NCBI RefSeq assembly: GCF_014200435.1 | Contig: NZ_JACHBR010000001.1 | Span: 4,433,501 to 4,497,500, forward strand | Origin: Sphaerisporangium krabiense | GTDB lineage: Bacteria; Actinomycetota; Actinomycetes; Streptosporangiales; Streptosporangiaceae | Reading direction: 5' to 3' | Length of the DNA stretch: 64,000 bases | Shown: in pieces, positions 8,581 through 17,284 of the stretch | Numbering within the stretch: the first letter of the stretch is position 1 | Layout: each line of letters starts with the position of its first letter | Position numbers and translations under genes: made by a program | The notes under the pieces: model-generated | The model's database searches: none | The model's input: the letters and a program-made list of their open reading frames with translations, nothing else | What the model was told of the DNA's origin: nothing

Positions 8581-9093
8581 TCAGGCGGGGCCGCCGGGGG
8601 ATACGCCGGGGGAGCCGTCAGGGGACACGGTCTCGGTGCGATACGGGCGAAGGCCGCGACGGGTGTAGTTGGGCAGCGCGTTCGGGTGGTCCTTGGTGGA
8701 GGTGTGCAGCCAGACCCGCCGCACCGCGCCGGCCTCCAGCGGCTCCGTCCGCCACGCCTGGGCGATGGCCAGCGTCAGGGCGTACCCGCCGAGGCCCTTG
8801 CCCACGAACTCGGGCAGCAGGCCGAACGTCGTGATCTCCACGTCGCCCCCGGGGTGCGGCTCGATGTCCGTGATGCCGGCGACCCGCGCGCCTTCCATGA
8901 TCAGCCAGTACTGCCGCCAGGGGTGCGACAGCCACTCCGCCCATTCCGGCGGGGTCCTGGACGCGCTGCGCCAGCCGTGGGGGGCGCCGATGCGCGCCAG
9001 CACGTCGGGGATCAGGGGCGAGTCGGCCGCCACGCGTTCGAGCCGCAGCCCTGCCACGGGAGGCGAGGGGCGCAGGTCATCCAGGCTGGTCAT
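8581..9093 (-). CDS. GNAT-family N-acetyltransferase
   Basis: About 170 residues with a GNAT core: a beta strand carrying DVEITTFGLLPEFVGKGLG (acetyl-CoA pyrophosphate loop, here EFVGKGLGG) and a C-terminal segment HTSTKDHPNALPNYTRRG, typical for the family. The acceptor is unknown. ATG 9093 is chosen; it follows an AT-rich stretch (TTACTTATCTGGAA) that could hold a -10 element, so the mRNA may be leaderless. A longer form from GTG 9141 is possible but has no ribosome site. Confidence 0.75.
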   Translation of the reverse strand: MTSLDDLRPSPPVAGLRLERVAADSPLIPDVLARIGAPHGWRSASRTPPEWAEWLSHPWRQYWLIMEGARVAGITDIEPHPGGDVEITTFGLLPEFVGKGLGGYALTLAIAQAWRTEPLEAGAVRRVWLHTSTKDHPNALPNYTRRGLRPYRTETVSPDGSPGVSPGGPA

Positions 9094-9242
9094 TTCCAGA
9101 TAAGTAATGACTTCTTCCACACCGTGCAGGTTATTCGCCACCGGCCGGGTGGAGGGGGATGTGCCGGCCGCGTGAGGGGTGGGCCGGGCATCGGCTGGGG
9201 AACGGGCCCGGACGCGGCCAGCGGGGTAGGGCGGGCCGGAGC

Positions 9243-10010
9243 CTAGGTCCGCGCGCGCCCGTCGGACCCGGGCGGCGTGAGCGACAGTTCGAGCTGCTCC
9301 TTGGCCACGTTCACGGCCGCCTCCAGGTACGAGAGCGTCGCCTGGGCGACCGTGGCCCGCTCATGGGGGGAGAGCTGGCGGCCGGGGGCCAGCGCGCGGT
9401 GCAGGGTGTCGGCCAGGAGCTGGGCCGTCCTCTCCTCCGGCAGGCGGTGGTCGGCGGGCATGTGCGGCGGAGCGAGGAAGAACCCGTACAGCGTGGCGCC
9501 GATGACGTTGGCCTGCTCGGCCAGGGACAGGTCCGTGCGGACCGCCTGCTGCCCGCGCAGCATGCGCAGGTACGCCTCGGCCAGCGCGCGCATGCCCTCG
9601 GCGACCCGCGTCTCGGGCCTCTGGTGGATCAGCTTGCCGAGGACGTTCACGTCACCGAGCAGCACCGCCTTCACGAGAGGCCGCCGGGCCAGGCCGAGCG
9701 CCAGGTGGTGGAAGAGCTCACGGACGCTCACGCCCCCGGGCCGCCGGGCGAGCCCGTCGCGGACCTGCTCCAGCAGCCGGACCCGGTCCCGGCGCAGGAG
9801 CGCGGTGAACAGCTCCTCGCGCGACTTCCAGTGCAGATAGATCGTCCCCTTGGCCACGCCCGCCGAGCGTGCCACGTCGTCGATCGTGGTCTTGTCGTAA
9901 CCCCAGCGCAGGAGCAGCTCACCGGCGGTGTCCAAGATCCGGTGGGCTCTCTCCTGGCGCGTGCGCGCGTCCTGTCTGCGCACGCGGGTTTCCATGTCGG
10001 GAGTCGTCAT
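9243..10010 (-). CDS. TetR-family transcriptional regulator
   Basis: A 255-residue repressor. The N-terminal helix-turn-helix is clear: RILDTAGELLLRWGYDKTTI followed by DDVARSAGVAKGTIYLHWKS. The C-terminal helical domain would bind an unidentified ligand. ATG 10010 has GAGAGAGG just upstream. No efflux pump or enzyme is adjacent in the same operon; neighbours are a GNAT gene and, on the same strand upstream, the spermidine-synthase-like gene, so the target cannot be inferred. Confidence 0.85.
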   Translation of the reverse strand: MTTPDMETRVRRQDARTRQERAHRILDTAGELLLRWGYDKTTIDDVARSAGVAKGTIYLHWKSREELFTALLRRDRVRLLEQVRDGLARRPGGVSVRELFHHLALGLARRPLVKAVLLGDVNVLGKLIHQRPETRVAEGMRALAEAYLRMLRGQQAVRTDLSLAEQANVIGATLYGFFLAPPHMPADHRLPEERTAQLLADTLHRALAPGRQLSPHERATVAQATLSYLEAAVNVAKEQLELSLTPPGSDGRART

Positions 10011-10258
10011 GACCTCTCTCGTTCCGCTCGTGACCTGGGCGTCGGGCCCGGTCATGTGGACGTGCTGGACACGAGCGCCCGGCGGAAGGAGGTCCCTGAC
10101 GGGATTCGCCCCTGGACGCACGTGTCTTATTCGTCCGGAGAGGGGGTTGTGATTGCCGCTGACGAAAAAAGTTCACGGATACTCTGTGCCACTCGCGTCC
10201 ACACGGCGTGACGGCCCGCGCCCACGGCGTCAGGGACACGCGGGTGGGCCGGCCGGGG

Positions 10259-11110
10259 TCAGGTGAAGAGGTCGGGCGGGGGGACGGGGGCGAGAACGGC
10301 GTCGCCGTCCTTGATGGGCGGGGCGCCGGCGACGAACTTCACCAGGTCGTCCTCGGCGACGCACCGGGCCTGGGTGAGCCCTCCCGCGGCGCGCCGCGTC
10401 AGCGAGGCGAGGGGCAGGGGAGCGGGGGAGGCGGCGACGATCAGGTTGCCGAACCTGCGCCCCCGCAGGACGCCGGGCTCGGCGAGCAGCGCGACGTGGC
10501 GGAACGTGCCCCGGACGGTCGCGACGACGCGGCGCGCGAACGCCAGCCCCTTGCCGTCGGCGAGGTTCACCAGCAGGACGCCCGAGTCCTTCAGCACGCG
10601 CGCGACGTCGCCCATGTACTCGGCCGTCGCCAGGTCCAGCGGCATGGTCGCCCCGGTGAAGGCGTCCAGCACGAACAGGTCCGCCGAGGCGTCCCGCAGC
10701 CCCGCGGCGCCGGAGCGGCCGTCGGCGACGCGCACCTTCAGCGACGGCACCGACCTCAGCCGCAGGTGGTCCCGGACCAGCCGCACCAGCGCGGCGTCCG
10801 GCTCGATCACGATGTGCCGGGAGCCCGGCCGGGTCGCGGCCACGTACCGGGGCAGCGTGCAGGCGCCCGCGCCCACGTGGACGACGTCGAGCGGCCCCTC
10901 CTCGATCACGTCGATGACGTCGGCCATCAGCCGGACGTACTCGAACTCCAGGTACGTCGGGTCGTCCAGGTCCACGTACGACTGCGGCACGCCGCCCATG
11001 CTCAGCAGCCACCCGCTCGGCCGGTCGAGGTCGCGCAGCAGCTCGACCTCGCCGGAGTCCACCGCATGGCGGCCGGAGACGGGGCTCGGCTCGGACTTGC
11101 GCTTGCCCAC
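10259..11110 (-). CDS. Spermidine synthase-like methyltransferase-fold protein
   Basis: About 283 residues with a Rossmann fold: VVHVGAGACTLPRYV (glycine-rich motif I), HIVIEPDAALV (acidic motif), KVRVADGR and DLFVLDAFTG. This matches the soluble spermidine-synthase-like proteins common in actinobacteria, whose polyamine activity is mostly unproven. GTG 11110 is preferred because GGGAGA lies 4 nt upstream. ATG 11149 would place the start within 25 bp of the divergent gene and leave no room for promoters. Confidence 0.75.
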   Translation of the reverse strand: MGKRKSEPSPVSGRHAVDSGEVELLRDLDRPSGWLLSMGGVPQSYVDLDDPTYLEFEYVRLMADVIDVIEEGPLDVVHVGAGACTLPRYVAATRPGSRHIVIEPDAALVRLVRDHLRLRSVPSLKVRVADGRSGAAGLRDASADLFVLDAFTGATMPLDLATAEYMGDVARVLKDSGVLLVNLADGKGLAFARRVVATVRGTFRHVALLAEPGVLRGRRFGNLIVAASPAPLPLASLTRRAAGGLTQARCVAEDDLVKFVAGAPPIKDGDAVLAPVPPPDLFT

Positions 11111-11173
11111 ACGGTCTCCCACGGGTTCTGGTATATCCGGATGTGCCATGCCCGGCACCCATGGGAGAACCGT
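11111..11173. promoter_or_regulatory. Compact divergent promoter region
   Basis: Only 63 bp separate the preferred starts of the spermidine-synthase-like gene and the PBP-like gene. The sole AT-rich spot is GTATATCC at 11131-11138, which reads as a -10-like TATA box on either strand. The two genes are probably co-regulated. Confidence 0.4.
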
Positions 11174-12535
11174 ATGCGCCGCCGAGGACTGCTCGCTCTC
11201 GTCGCGCTCTGCGCGGTGCTCCTGGTCGCCGGGGTCACCGCCGTCATCGCCGACGCCCGCCGCGTCACCGGGAGCCCCGAGGCGACCGGCAGGGCCTACC
11301 TCGACGCCTGGACCACCGGGAACCCGGTCGCGATGCGCGAGCTCGTCGCCTCCCCGCCCGCGGACTTCCTGGAGGCGCACCGGCGGTTCAGCACCGACCT
11401 CCAGGTCCTGTCGGTCAAGCTGACGCCCGGGGCCGTCGTGGCCCGCGGCGCGCAGGCCGCCGACCTGCCCTTCACGGGGGTGCGGCAGATCGGGGAGCTC
11501 GGCGAGTGGAGGTTCTCCTCGGTGCTGCACCTGGCGGTCAGGAACGGCGCCTGGAAGGTCCTCTGGACGCCCGCGACGCTCCTGCCCGGCGTCGCCGCCG
11601 ACGAGCGCCTGCGCCTGGCGAGGATCTCCCTGCCGGGCACCGAGCTGCTGACCCGGCAGGGCAGGCCGCTGCCGCACGACAGCGGCGCCAAGGCGTACTT
11701 CGACGGCCTGGCGCACCGGGTGGACCTGGCCGAGGAGGACCCGGCGTCGGGCTGGGCCGTCGAGGCGGTCTCCACGCGGACCGGGACGTCCCGCAGCCTG
11801 GTGGTGTTCCGCCCGCCCATGGACCGCACCCTGCGCACGACCGTGGACTGGTGGACGCAGGCCGCGGCGGCCCGCGCCCTGGACGGCCTCGCCACCCCGG
11901 CCGCGATCGTCGCGGTGCGCCCGTCCACGGGCGAGGTGCTGGCCGTGGCCGACCGCCTGCCGGGCCTCGGCGCCTTCTACACGGCCTACCCCGCGACGTT
12001 CGCCCGTCTGGTGGTCGAGCGGCTCAAGGACGGCGGGCTGCGGCGCGCGGCGGCGGGCCTCGGGTTCGGCGGCGCCCTGACGTCCGGCTTCGGCGGGGTC
12101 TGCGGCACCGTGCGCGCGGCCGGGACCGCCGGCGCGCCGGCCGTGGACGCCGCCGGCCGCGACGCGGTGACCGCCACCCCCGTCTGCATGGCGCTGATGG
12201 CGGCGGCCGTGCGGAACGGCGCCTGGCGCCCGCCGCGGCTGATGTCCGAGCGCGCGGTCGGGCGGCTGGAGACGGCGCGCCGTCCCGCGCCGCGGCGGCT
12301 GCCCGCCAAGCCGGCGGCGTGGCTGCGGCGGATGATGGCGGCGGCCGGGACCGCGGCCGGCCTGCCCCCGGGCGTGGCGGGCGCCGCGGGCACGGCTCCG
12401 GCCGAGTCGGGCGCCGGCCACGCCTGGTGCGTGGGCTACCGGGGCGATCTGGCGTTCGCGGTGTTCGTCGAGAACGGCGGCACGGGCGCGGCGAGCGCCG
12501 TCCCCGCCGCCGTACGCTTCCTGGACGCCCTCTGA
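11174..12535 (+). CDS. Degenerate penicillin-binding-protein homologue (likely inactive transpeptidase)
   Basis: A 453-residue membrane-anchored protein. One N-terminal membrane segment (GLLALVALCAVLLVAGVTAV) is followed by an NTF2-like MecA_N domain (about 35-145), a dimerisation-like region and a transpeptidase-like domain (about 235-453). Family motifs are recognisable but altered. The YPPGSTFK region with the SxxK nucleophile reads FYTAYPATFARLV, without Ser or Lys. The KTG triad region reads GAAGTAPAES. The following HAWCVGYRGDLAFAVFVENG is intact in form. I infer loss of catalysis with retention of fold, perhaps a scaffold or ligand sensor. ATG has GGGAG 8 nt upstream. Confidence 0.8.
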   Translation: MRRRGLLALVALCAVLLVAGVTAVIADARRVTGSPEATGRAYLDAWTTGNPVAMRELVASPPADFLEAHRRFSTDLQVLSVKLTPGAVVARGAQAADLPFTGVRQIGELGEWRFSSVLHLAVRNGAWKVLWTPATLLPGVAADERLRLARISLPGTELLTRQGRPLPHDSGAKAYFDGLAHRVDLAEEDPASGWAVEAVSTRTGTSRSLVVFRPPMDRTLRTTVDWWTQAAAARALDGLATPAAIVAVRPSTGEVLAVADRLPGLGAFYTAYPATFARLVVERLKDGGLRRAAAGLGFGGALTSGFGGVCGTVRAAGTAGAPAVDAAGRDAVTATPVCMALMAAAVRNGAWRPPRLMSERAVGRLETARRPAPRRLPAKPAAWLRRMMAAAGTAAGLPPGVAGAAGTAPAESGAGHAWCVGYRGDLAFAVFVENGGTGAASAVPAAVRFLDAL

Positions 12536-12539
12536 GGGC

Positions 12540-13745
12540 TCAGCCGGTCTCGGCCTCCCGCGAGAGGCGGCGCTCGGCCAGCTCGGCGTACAGGGCCGCG
12601 CCGTCGGCGAGCACGGCGTCGTCGAACGCCGCCTCGGGGGCGTGGTTGTAGGCGGCGCGTGCCGGGTCGATCCCGGTGGGGCAGGCGCCGAGGGCGACGA
12701 ACGCCGACGGCACCTGGTCGCAGACGAACGAGAAGTCCTCCGCGCCGGTGAAGGGCTGCGGGGCCGTGACGTAGCGGTGCTCGTCGAAGACCTCGCGCAC
12801 GGTGTCGCCGACGAAGGCCGCCTCGCCCCGGTCGTTGACGGTCACCGGGTAGCTGACGTCGTAGTGGGCGTCCACGGTGAGGCCGTGCGCGGCGCCGATG
12901 CCGTGCAGCAGCGTCAGGATGCGCTCCTGGACGCGGGTGTGCGCCTCGGCGGAGAACGAGCGCACCGTCGCCTCGAACCTGGCCTCCTCGGGGATGATGT
13001 TGTCGGCCGTCCCGGCGTGGAAGCTGCCCACCGTGACGACCACGGGGTCGAAGACGTCGAAGCCGCGGGTCACCATCGTCTGCAGCGCGGTGACCATCTC
13101 GCACGCGGCCGGGATGGGGTCGCTCGCGCGGTGCGGCGTGGAGCCGTGCCCGCCCGCGCCGCGCACGGTGACGAGGAGACGGTCGGCCGCGGCCATGATG
13201 GGGCCGGCGCGGCTGACGAACGTGCCCTGCGGGATCACCGAGCTGATGACGTGCAGCGCGTAGGCGGCGACGGGACGGCGCCCGGCGGCGTCCAGCACGC
13301 CCTCGTCGATCATGATCTTGGCGCCGCCCGCGCCCTCCTCGCCCGGCTGGAACATGAACACCACGTCTCCGGCGAGGCGGTCGCGCCGGGCGGCGAGCAG
13401 GTGGGCCGCGCCGGCGAGCATCGTGGTGTGCAGGTCGTGGCCGCAGGCGTGCATGCGCCCGTGGACCTCGGAGACCACGGGGGAGCCGCCGCGCTCGGTC
13501 ACCGGCAGGGCGTCCATGTCCCCGCGCAGCAGGACCGCCGGACCCGGTCGCGCGCCGCGCAGCACGGCCGTGACCGAGCTGAGGCCCTTGCCCGTGGAGA
13601 CGGTGAGGGGAAGACCCGCGAGCGCGGCGAGCACCTTCTCCTGCGTCCTCGGCAGGTTCAGCCCGAGCTCCGGCTCGCGGTGCAGCGCGTGGCGCAGGCG
13701 GACCAGCTCGTCGCCGATGTCGTGGGCGGCTTCGCGAAGTGACAA
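12540..13745 (-). CDS. M20 family amidohydrolase (hippurate/N-acyl amino acid hydrolase-like)
   Basis: A 401-residue metal-dependent amidohydrolase of the M20D/AbgB-HipO type. Metal-site motifs are RGDMDALP, MHACGHDLHTTML and PGEEGAGG; a dimerisation domain sits at about 185-300. It would hydrolyse an N-acyl or indole-amino acid amide; the substrate is not determined. TTG 13745 is chosen because GAGGAGGAG lies 5 nt upstream and homologues begin there; upstream in-frame codons back to 13919 are poor in third-position G/C. The stop is 4 nt from the PBP-like stop on the other strand. Confidence 0.85.
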   Translation of the reverse strand: MSLREAAHDIGDELVRLRHALHREPELGLNLPRTQEKVLAALAGLPLTVSTGKGLSSVTAVLRGARPGPAVLLRGDMDALPVTERGGSPVVSEVHGRMHACGHDLHTTMLAGAAHLLAARRDRLAGDVVFMFQPGEEGAGGAKIMIDEGVLDAAGRRPVAAYALHVISSVIPQGTFVSRAGPIMAAADRLLVTVRGAGGHGSTPHRASDPIPAACEMVTALQTMVTRGFDVFDPVVVTVGSFHAGTADNIIPEEARFEATVRSFSAEAHTRVQERILTLLHGIGAAHGLTVDAHYDVSYPVTVNDRGEAAFVGDTVREVFDEHRYVTAPQPFTGAEDFSFVCDQVPSAFVALGACPTGIDPARAAYNHAPEAAFDDAVLADGAALYAELAERRLSREAETG

Positions 13746-13879
13746 CGCGTCTCCTCCTCGGGTCTTGTGCCAGACATGTCCCCGCATCGCCCCCGCGGGT
13801 AAACGATCCTCAAACGATATGCCGTTACTTGACGCGCGCCGAGGTGCTTTTGACCATCCCTTGGGCTGGTTTCGCCACC

Positions 13880-13898
13880 TTTCCGGATAGTACGGAAA
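13880..13898. promoter_or_regulatory. Short inverted repeat between divergent genes
   Basis: TTTCCG and CGGAAA flank a 7-bp spacer in the 262-bp region between the M20 and HdeD genes. It is a possible operator, but 6-bp arms are weak evidence. Confidence 0.25.
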
Positions 13899-14007
13899 CG
13901 TGGTGATGGAGGGGAACATCTCCGGATTAGCGATATCGAACGATGCGCGTCCTTCTCACCATGGCCCAAGCCTGCGGGCGCTGTGACTGTGGTTCGAGGA
14001 GGACGAG

Positions 14008-14607
14008 ATGCGTGACATCGGCGACCACACGGTCGTGGGGACGAGGGGCCGCCTCGCCTGGTGGATGCTCGTCGTGCGCGGGATCTGCGCGGTGGTGTTC
14101 GGCGTCCTGGCCATCATCTGGCCGTTGATCACGCTGCTGACGCTGGTGGTGCTCTTCGGCGCCTTCGCGGTCATCAGCGGCGCCCTCACCCTCGGTCACG
14201 CCTTCCGCGGCGACCATCCCCGCGAGTCGCGGACGTGGATGGTCGTCTCCGGCGTGCTCAGCATCCTCGCGGGCCTCATCGCCTGGTTCTGGCCCGCCAT
14301 CACGGCGCTGGCGCTGCTCCTGCTGATCGCCGTCTACGCGGTCGTCATCGGCGTGGCCGAGATCGTCGCCGCGGTCCGGCGCCGCAGGGCGGGCGACGCC
14401 GAGTGGTCGTACCTGGCGAGCGGCGTGCTGGCGGTGATCTTCGGAATCCTGCTCTTCATCTGGCCCGCCACGGGCGCGCTGGCGGTGACCTGGCTGATCG
14501 GCCTGTTCGCGATCGTGTACGGCGTCGCGCTGCTGGTGCTCGCCTACCGGATCAGGGACGTCGGCCCCCGCGGGGCCGAGGGCAGCACGGCCGCTCACGC
14601 GATGTAG
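14008..14607 (+). CDS. HdeD family (DUF308) integral membrane protein
   Basis: A 199-residue membrane protein with six predicted segments in three pairs, each pair carrying the family's repeated I/F-W-P turn (AIIWPLITLL, AWFWPAITAL, LFIWPATGAL). HdeD proteins are linked to acid resistance in enterobacteria; the role in actinomycetes is unknown. The start has GAGGAGGACGAG upstream. It precedes the lysine aminotransferase gene by 111 bp that contain their own AT-rich promoter-like stretch, so co-transcription is uncertain. Confidence 0.85.
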   Translation: MRDIGDHTVVGTRGRLAWWMLVVRGICAVVFGVLAIIWPLITLLTLVVLFGAFAVISGALTLGHAFRGDHPRESRTWMVVSGVLSILAGLIAWFWPAITALALLLLIAVYAVVIGVAEIVAAVRRRRAGDAEWSYLASGVLAVIFGILLFIWPATGALAVTWLIGLFAIVYGVALLVLAYRIRDVGPRGAEGSTAAHAM

Positions 14608-14718
14608 CTCACGCCGAAAATCTTTCTGAATTCATCGATTACGCCGGAAACTATTCACATATTCATGAACTCCTGCGGGAATAGTGGAATCACAGCCACC
14701 TTCGACCCAGGAGAGCAC

Positions 14719-16017
14719 ATGAGCGTCCTCGAACGTCTCTCGCGGCACCTGCTCATCGACGGCTATCGGCTGGAGCTGGATCTGGAGCGCAGCGGCGGGT
14801 CCTGGATCGTGGACGGCGGCACCGGCCGCCGGTACCTCGACTTCTACACCTTCTTCGCCTCGGCCCCGCTCGGCGTGAACCCGTTCGACGACGACCCCGC
14901 GTTCCTGGCCCTGCTCGGCAGGATCGCCTCCAACAAACCGGCCAACTCCGACCTCTACAGCGTCCACCTCGCCGACTTCGCCGAGACCTTCGCCCGCGTG
15001 CTCGGCGATCCCGACCTCCCCCACCTGTTCTTCGTCGAGGGCGGCGCGCTGGCCGTCGAGAACGCGCTCAAGTGCGCCTTCGACTGGAAGAGCCGCAGGA
15101 ACGAGTCCCTCGGCCGTCCCCGCGAGCTCGGCGGCAAGGTGCTGCACCTCACCCGGGCCTTCCACGGCCGCAGCGGCTACACCCTCTCCCTCACCAACAC
15201 CGAACCGGTCAAGACCGACCGCTTCCCCCTCTTCGATTGGCCGCGGATCGACGTGCCCGCCGTCCACTTCGGGGACGTCGAGGCGGCCGAGCGCAGGGCG
15301 CTGGACCAGGCCGGGGCCGCCTTCGAGGCGCACCCGCACGACATCGCCTGCTTCATCGCCGAGCCGATCCAGGGCGAGGGCGGCGACAACCACATGCGCC
15401 CGGAGTTCCTCCAGGCCATGCAGCGCCTCTGCCACGAGCACGACGCCCTGTTCGTCCTGGACGAGGTGCAGACCGGCGCGGGGCTCACCGGCACGCCGTG
15501 GGCCTACCAGCAGCTCGGCCTCGCGCCCGACGTCGTGGCCTTCGCCAAGAAGGTGCAGGTCGGCGGGATCATGGCGGGCCGCAGGGTGGACGAGGTGCCC
15601 GGCAACGTCTTCCTGACGAGCGGCCGCATCAACTCCACCTGGGGAGGCGGCCTCGTCGACATGGTGCGCTCCCGGCGCATGCTGGAGATCGTCGAGCGGG
15701 ACGGGCTCATCCCGCGCGCCGGGGAGCTCGGTCAGCGCCTGCTGGCCGGCCTGCGCGACCTGGAGAAGGAGTTCCCCGAGCTGGTGAGCAACGCCAGGGG
15801 CAGGGGTCTCATGTGCGCGTTCGACGTCTCCACCGGCAGGGACCGCCTGGTGGCCGCGCTGCGCGAGGACCAAGGGGTGCTCGTCCTGCCGTGCGGCGAG
15901 CGCTCGGTGCGGCTCCGCCCGGCGCTGTCGGTGCGCGAGGAGGAGATCGACCTGGGCCTCGCGGCGTTCGGGCGCGCGCTGACGGCGGCCCGGGACGCCA
16001 TGGCGGTGCCGGCCTGA
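14719..16017 (+). CDS. lat: L-lysine 6-aminotransferase
   Basis: A 432-residue class III PLP aminotransferase that moves the epsilon amino group of lysine to 2-oxoglutarate, giving piperideine-6-carboxylate on the way to 2-aminoadipate. Family blocks are FYTFFASAPLGVNPF, HLFFVEGGALAVENALK, DEVQTGAGLTGTPWA and the PLP-lysine region FAKKVQVGG (Lys277/278). SLTNTEPVKTDRFPLFDWP is typical of LAT. ATG 14719 has AGGAG 6 nt upstream. No beta-lactam cluster is nearby, so a catabolic or stress role is more likely than cephamycin precursor supply. Confidence 0.9.
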   Translation: MSVLERLSRHLLIDGYRLELDLERSGGSWIVDGGTGRRYLDFYTFFASAPLGVNPFDDDPAFLALLGRIASNKPANSDLYSVHLADFAETFARVLGDPDLPHLFFVEGGALAVENALKCAFDWKSRRNESLGRPRELGGKVLHLTRAFHGRSGYTLSLTNTEPVKTDRFPLFDWPRIDVPAVHFGDVEAAERRALDQAGAAFEAHPHDIACFIAEPIQGEGGDNHMRPEFLQAMQRLCHEHDALFVLDEVQTGAGLTGTPWAYQQLGLAPDVVAFAKKVQVGGIMAGRRVDEVPGNVFLTSGRINSTWGGGLVDMVRSRRMLEIVERDGLIPRAGELGQRLLAGLRDLEKEFPELVSNARGRGLMCAFDVSTGRDRLVAALREDQGVLVLPCGERSVRLRPALSVREEEIDLGLAAFGRALTAARDAMAVPA

Positions 16018-16083
16018 GGCAGCCCGCCCCGGCCCGCCTGGCATCCGTCCGGCGCCCCTCGCGTCGTCACGACGTGCGGGGCG

Positions 16084-16326
16084 TCAGGTGCGGGACTGTC
16101 CCGGGGTCAGGCTCCGCCACAGGCCGATGGCCGTCACCCGGGAATCGGCGCCGAGCTTCGAGTAGATGCGATTGACGTGGTTCTTCACGGTCTTCTCGCT
16201 GAGGAAGAGCCGCTGTGCGATCTCCCCGTTCGAATGTCCGGTCGCGATCAGCTCCATCACCTCGGCCTCGCGTTTGCTCAACCCTGTGTGCGCGTGCTCG
16301 TTGTACGTGGCGTCATCGACACTCAT
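16084..16326 (-). CDS. Small LuxR/GerE-type HTH regulator
   Basis: An 80-residue protein that is almost only a LuxR C-terminal DNA-binding domain: [20 protein letters not shown] then [20 protein letters not shown]. No receiver or ligand domain is present. ATG 16326 has GGAGG 5 nt upstream, so the short form is a genuine gene and not a fragment of a longer frame. It could act as a stand-alone regulator or by dimerising with larger NarL/LuxR proteins. It follows the tRNA-His gene but is separated by that gene's terminator. Confidence 0.82.
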   Translation of the reverse strand: MSVDDATYNEHAHTGLSKREAEVMELIATGHSNGEIAQRLFLSEKTVKNHVNRIYSKLGADSRVTAIGLWRSLTPGQSRT

Positions 16327-16487
16327 CCGGCCTCCGGTGGCGCGAACATTGTCAGATCGCCGAGCCCCCCGCGCTGGCGGTGTAGCGGTTCTGTGCGAGC
16401 ATAGCCCGCCGTCCCATTCTTTGGGCCCCTGCGGCGGGAGAAAGACTACTTTTGCCGGGAGAGGGTGGGGTTGTCCAGTAAAAGCGT

Positions 16488-16515
16488 GATGGCCGGTCCG
16501 TTTGGACCGGCCATC
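16488..16515 (-). terminator. Terminator of tRNA-His
   Basis: GATGGCCGGTCC / GGACCGGCCATC is a perfect 12-bp stem with a 4-nt loop, 8 nt after the tRNA 3' end on the minus strand and followed by CGCTTTTAC, a short U-run. This is a classical intrinsic terminator. Confidence 0.85.
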
Positions 16516-16522
16516 TTCCGCG

Positions 16523-16596
16523 GGTGAGTGATGGGACTTGAACCCACGACATCCAGGACCACAACCTGGCGCTCTGCCAACTGAGCTACACCCACC
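16523..16596 (-). tRNA. tRNA-His (GTG anticodon)
   Basis: The minus strand folds as a full cloverleaf. The acceptor is GTGGGTG paired with CACTCAC (one G-U), the D-arm begins TAGCTCAGTTGGCAGAGC, the anticodon stem CCAGG/CCTGG encloses TTGTGGT with anticodon GTG, and the T-arm reads GGGTTCAAGTCCC. An extra 5' G pairs with C73, as required for tRNA-His. CCA is not encoded. It lies 70 bp downstream of orn on the same strand and ends at a strong terminator. Confidence 0.95.
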
Positions 16597-16666
16597 ATGA
16601 CCGCGATCGCGTCGCGGCACAGGAAAAGTGTAGCGGGCTTCCGGGGGTTCTCGCGCCCCGGCACGG

Positions 16667-17263
16667 TCAAGATCCGGTGATCGCCTCCGCGACCTCGCGC
16701 GCGGTCGCGGAATCGGGGCCGGGCTGGGGGACGAAAACGGCGGCGCGGTAGTACCGCATCTCCTGCACGCTCTCGGTGATGTCGGCCAGCGCGCGGTGCC
16801 CCCCCTGCTTGGCCGGGGAGGCGAAGTAGACCCGCGGGTACCAGCGGCGGACCAGCTCCTTGACCGAGGAGACGTCCACCATGCGGTAGTGCAGGTAGGC
16901 GTCGACCGCGGGCATGTCGCGCGCGATGAAGGAGCGGTCGGTGGAGATGGAGTTGCCGCAGAGCGGCGCCTTCTTGGGCTCGGAGACGTGCCGCCGGATG
17001 TACTCCAGGATCGTCGACTCGGCCTCGGCGAGGGTGACGCCCTCGCCGAGGGCGGAGAGCAGGCCCGAGGAGGTGTGCATCTGGCGCACGACCTCCGACA
17101 TCTGCTCCAGAGCCTCCCGCGGGGGCTTGATGATGACGTCCACACCCTCGTCGAGCTGATTCAACTCGCCGTCGGTCACGACGCACGCGACCTCGACGAG
17201 CGCGTCACGGCCGAGGTCGAGCCCGGTCATCTCGCAGTCGATCCAGACCAGCAGGTCACTCAT
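16667..17263 (-). CDS. orn: Oligoribonuclease
   Basis: A 198-residue 3'-5' exonuclease of the DEDDh family that degrades 2-5 nt RNA and pGpG. Motifs are [10 protein letters not shown] (D, E), [18 protein letters not shown] and the C-terminal [18 protein letters not shown] (H and D of the active site). Length is normal. It follows the DUF2510 gene by 21 nt, so it may be cotranscribed with the kinase operon and tRNA-His. Confidence 0.96.
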   Translation of the reverse strand: MSDLLVWIDCEMTGLDLGRDALVEVACVVTDGELNQLDEGVDVIIKPPREALEQMSEVVRQMHTSSGLLSALGEGVTLAEAESTILEYIRRHVSEPKKAPLCGNSISTDRSFIARDMPAVDAYLHYRMVDVSSVKELVRRWYPRVYFASPAKQGGHRALADITESVQEMRYYRAAVFVPQPGPDSATAREVAEAITGS

Positions 17264-17284
17264 AATGCTCAGCGTAGTGCCCGG

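Noticed and set aside
11143-12651. 502-codon plus-strand frame in another phase over the PBP-like gene
   Set aside because: It is the shifted frame of the PBP-like gene, with Arg/Ala/Gly-rich translation and no motif.
14665-14718. N-terminal extension of lysine aminotransferase from ATG 14665
   Set aside because: No ribosome site, AT-rich non-conserved codons; ATG 14719 has AGGAG and starts the family sequence.
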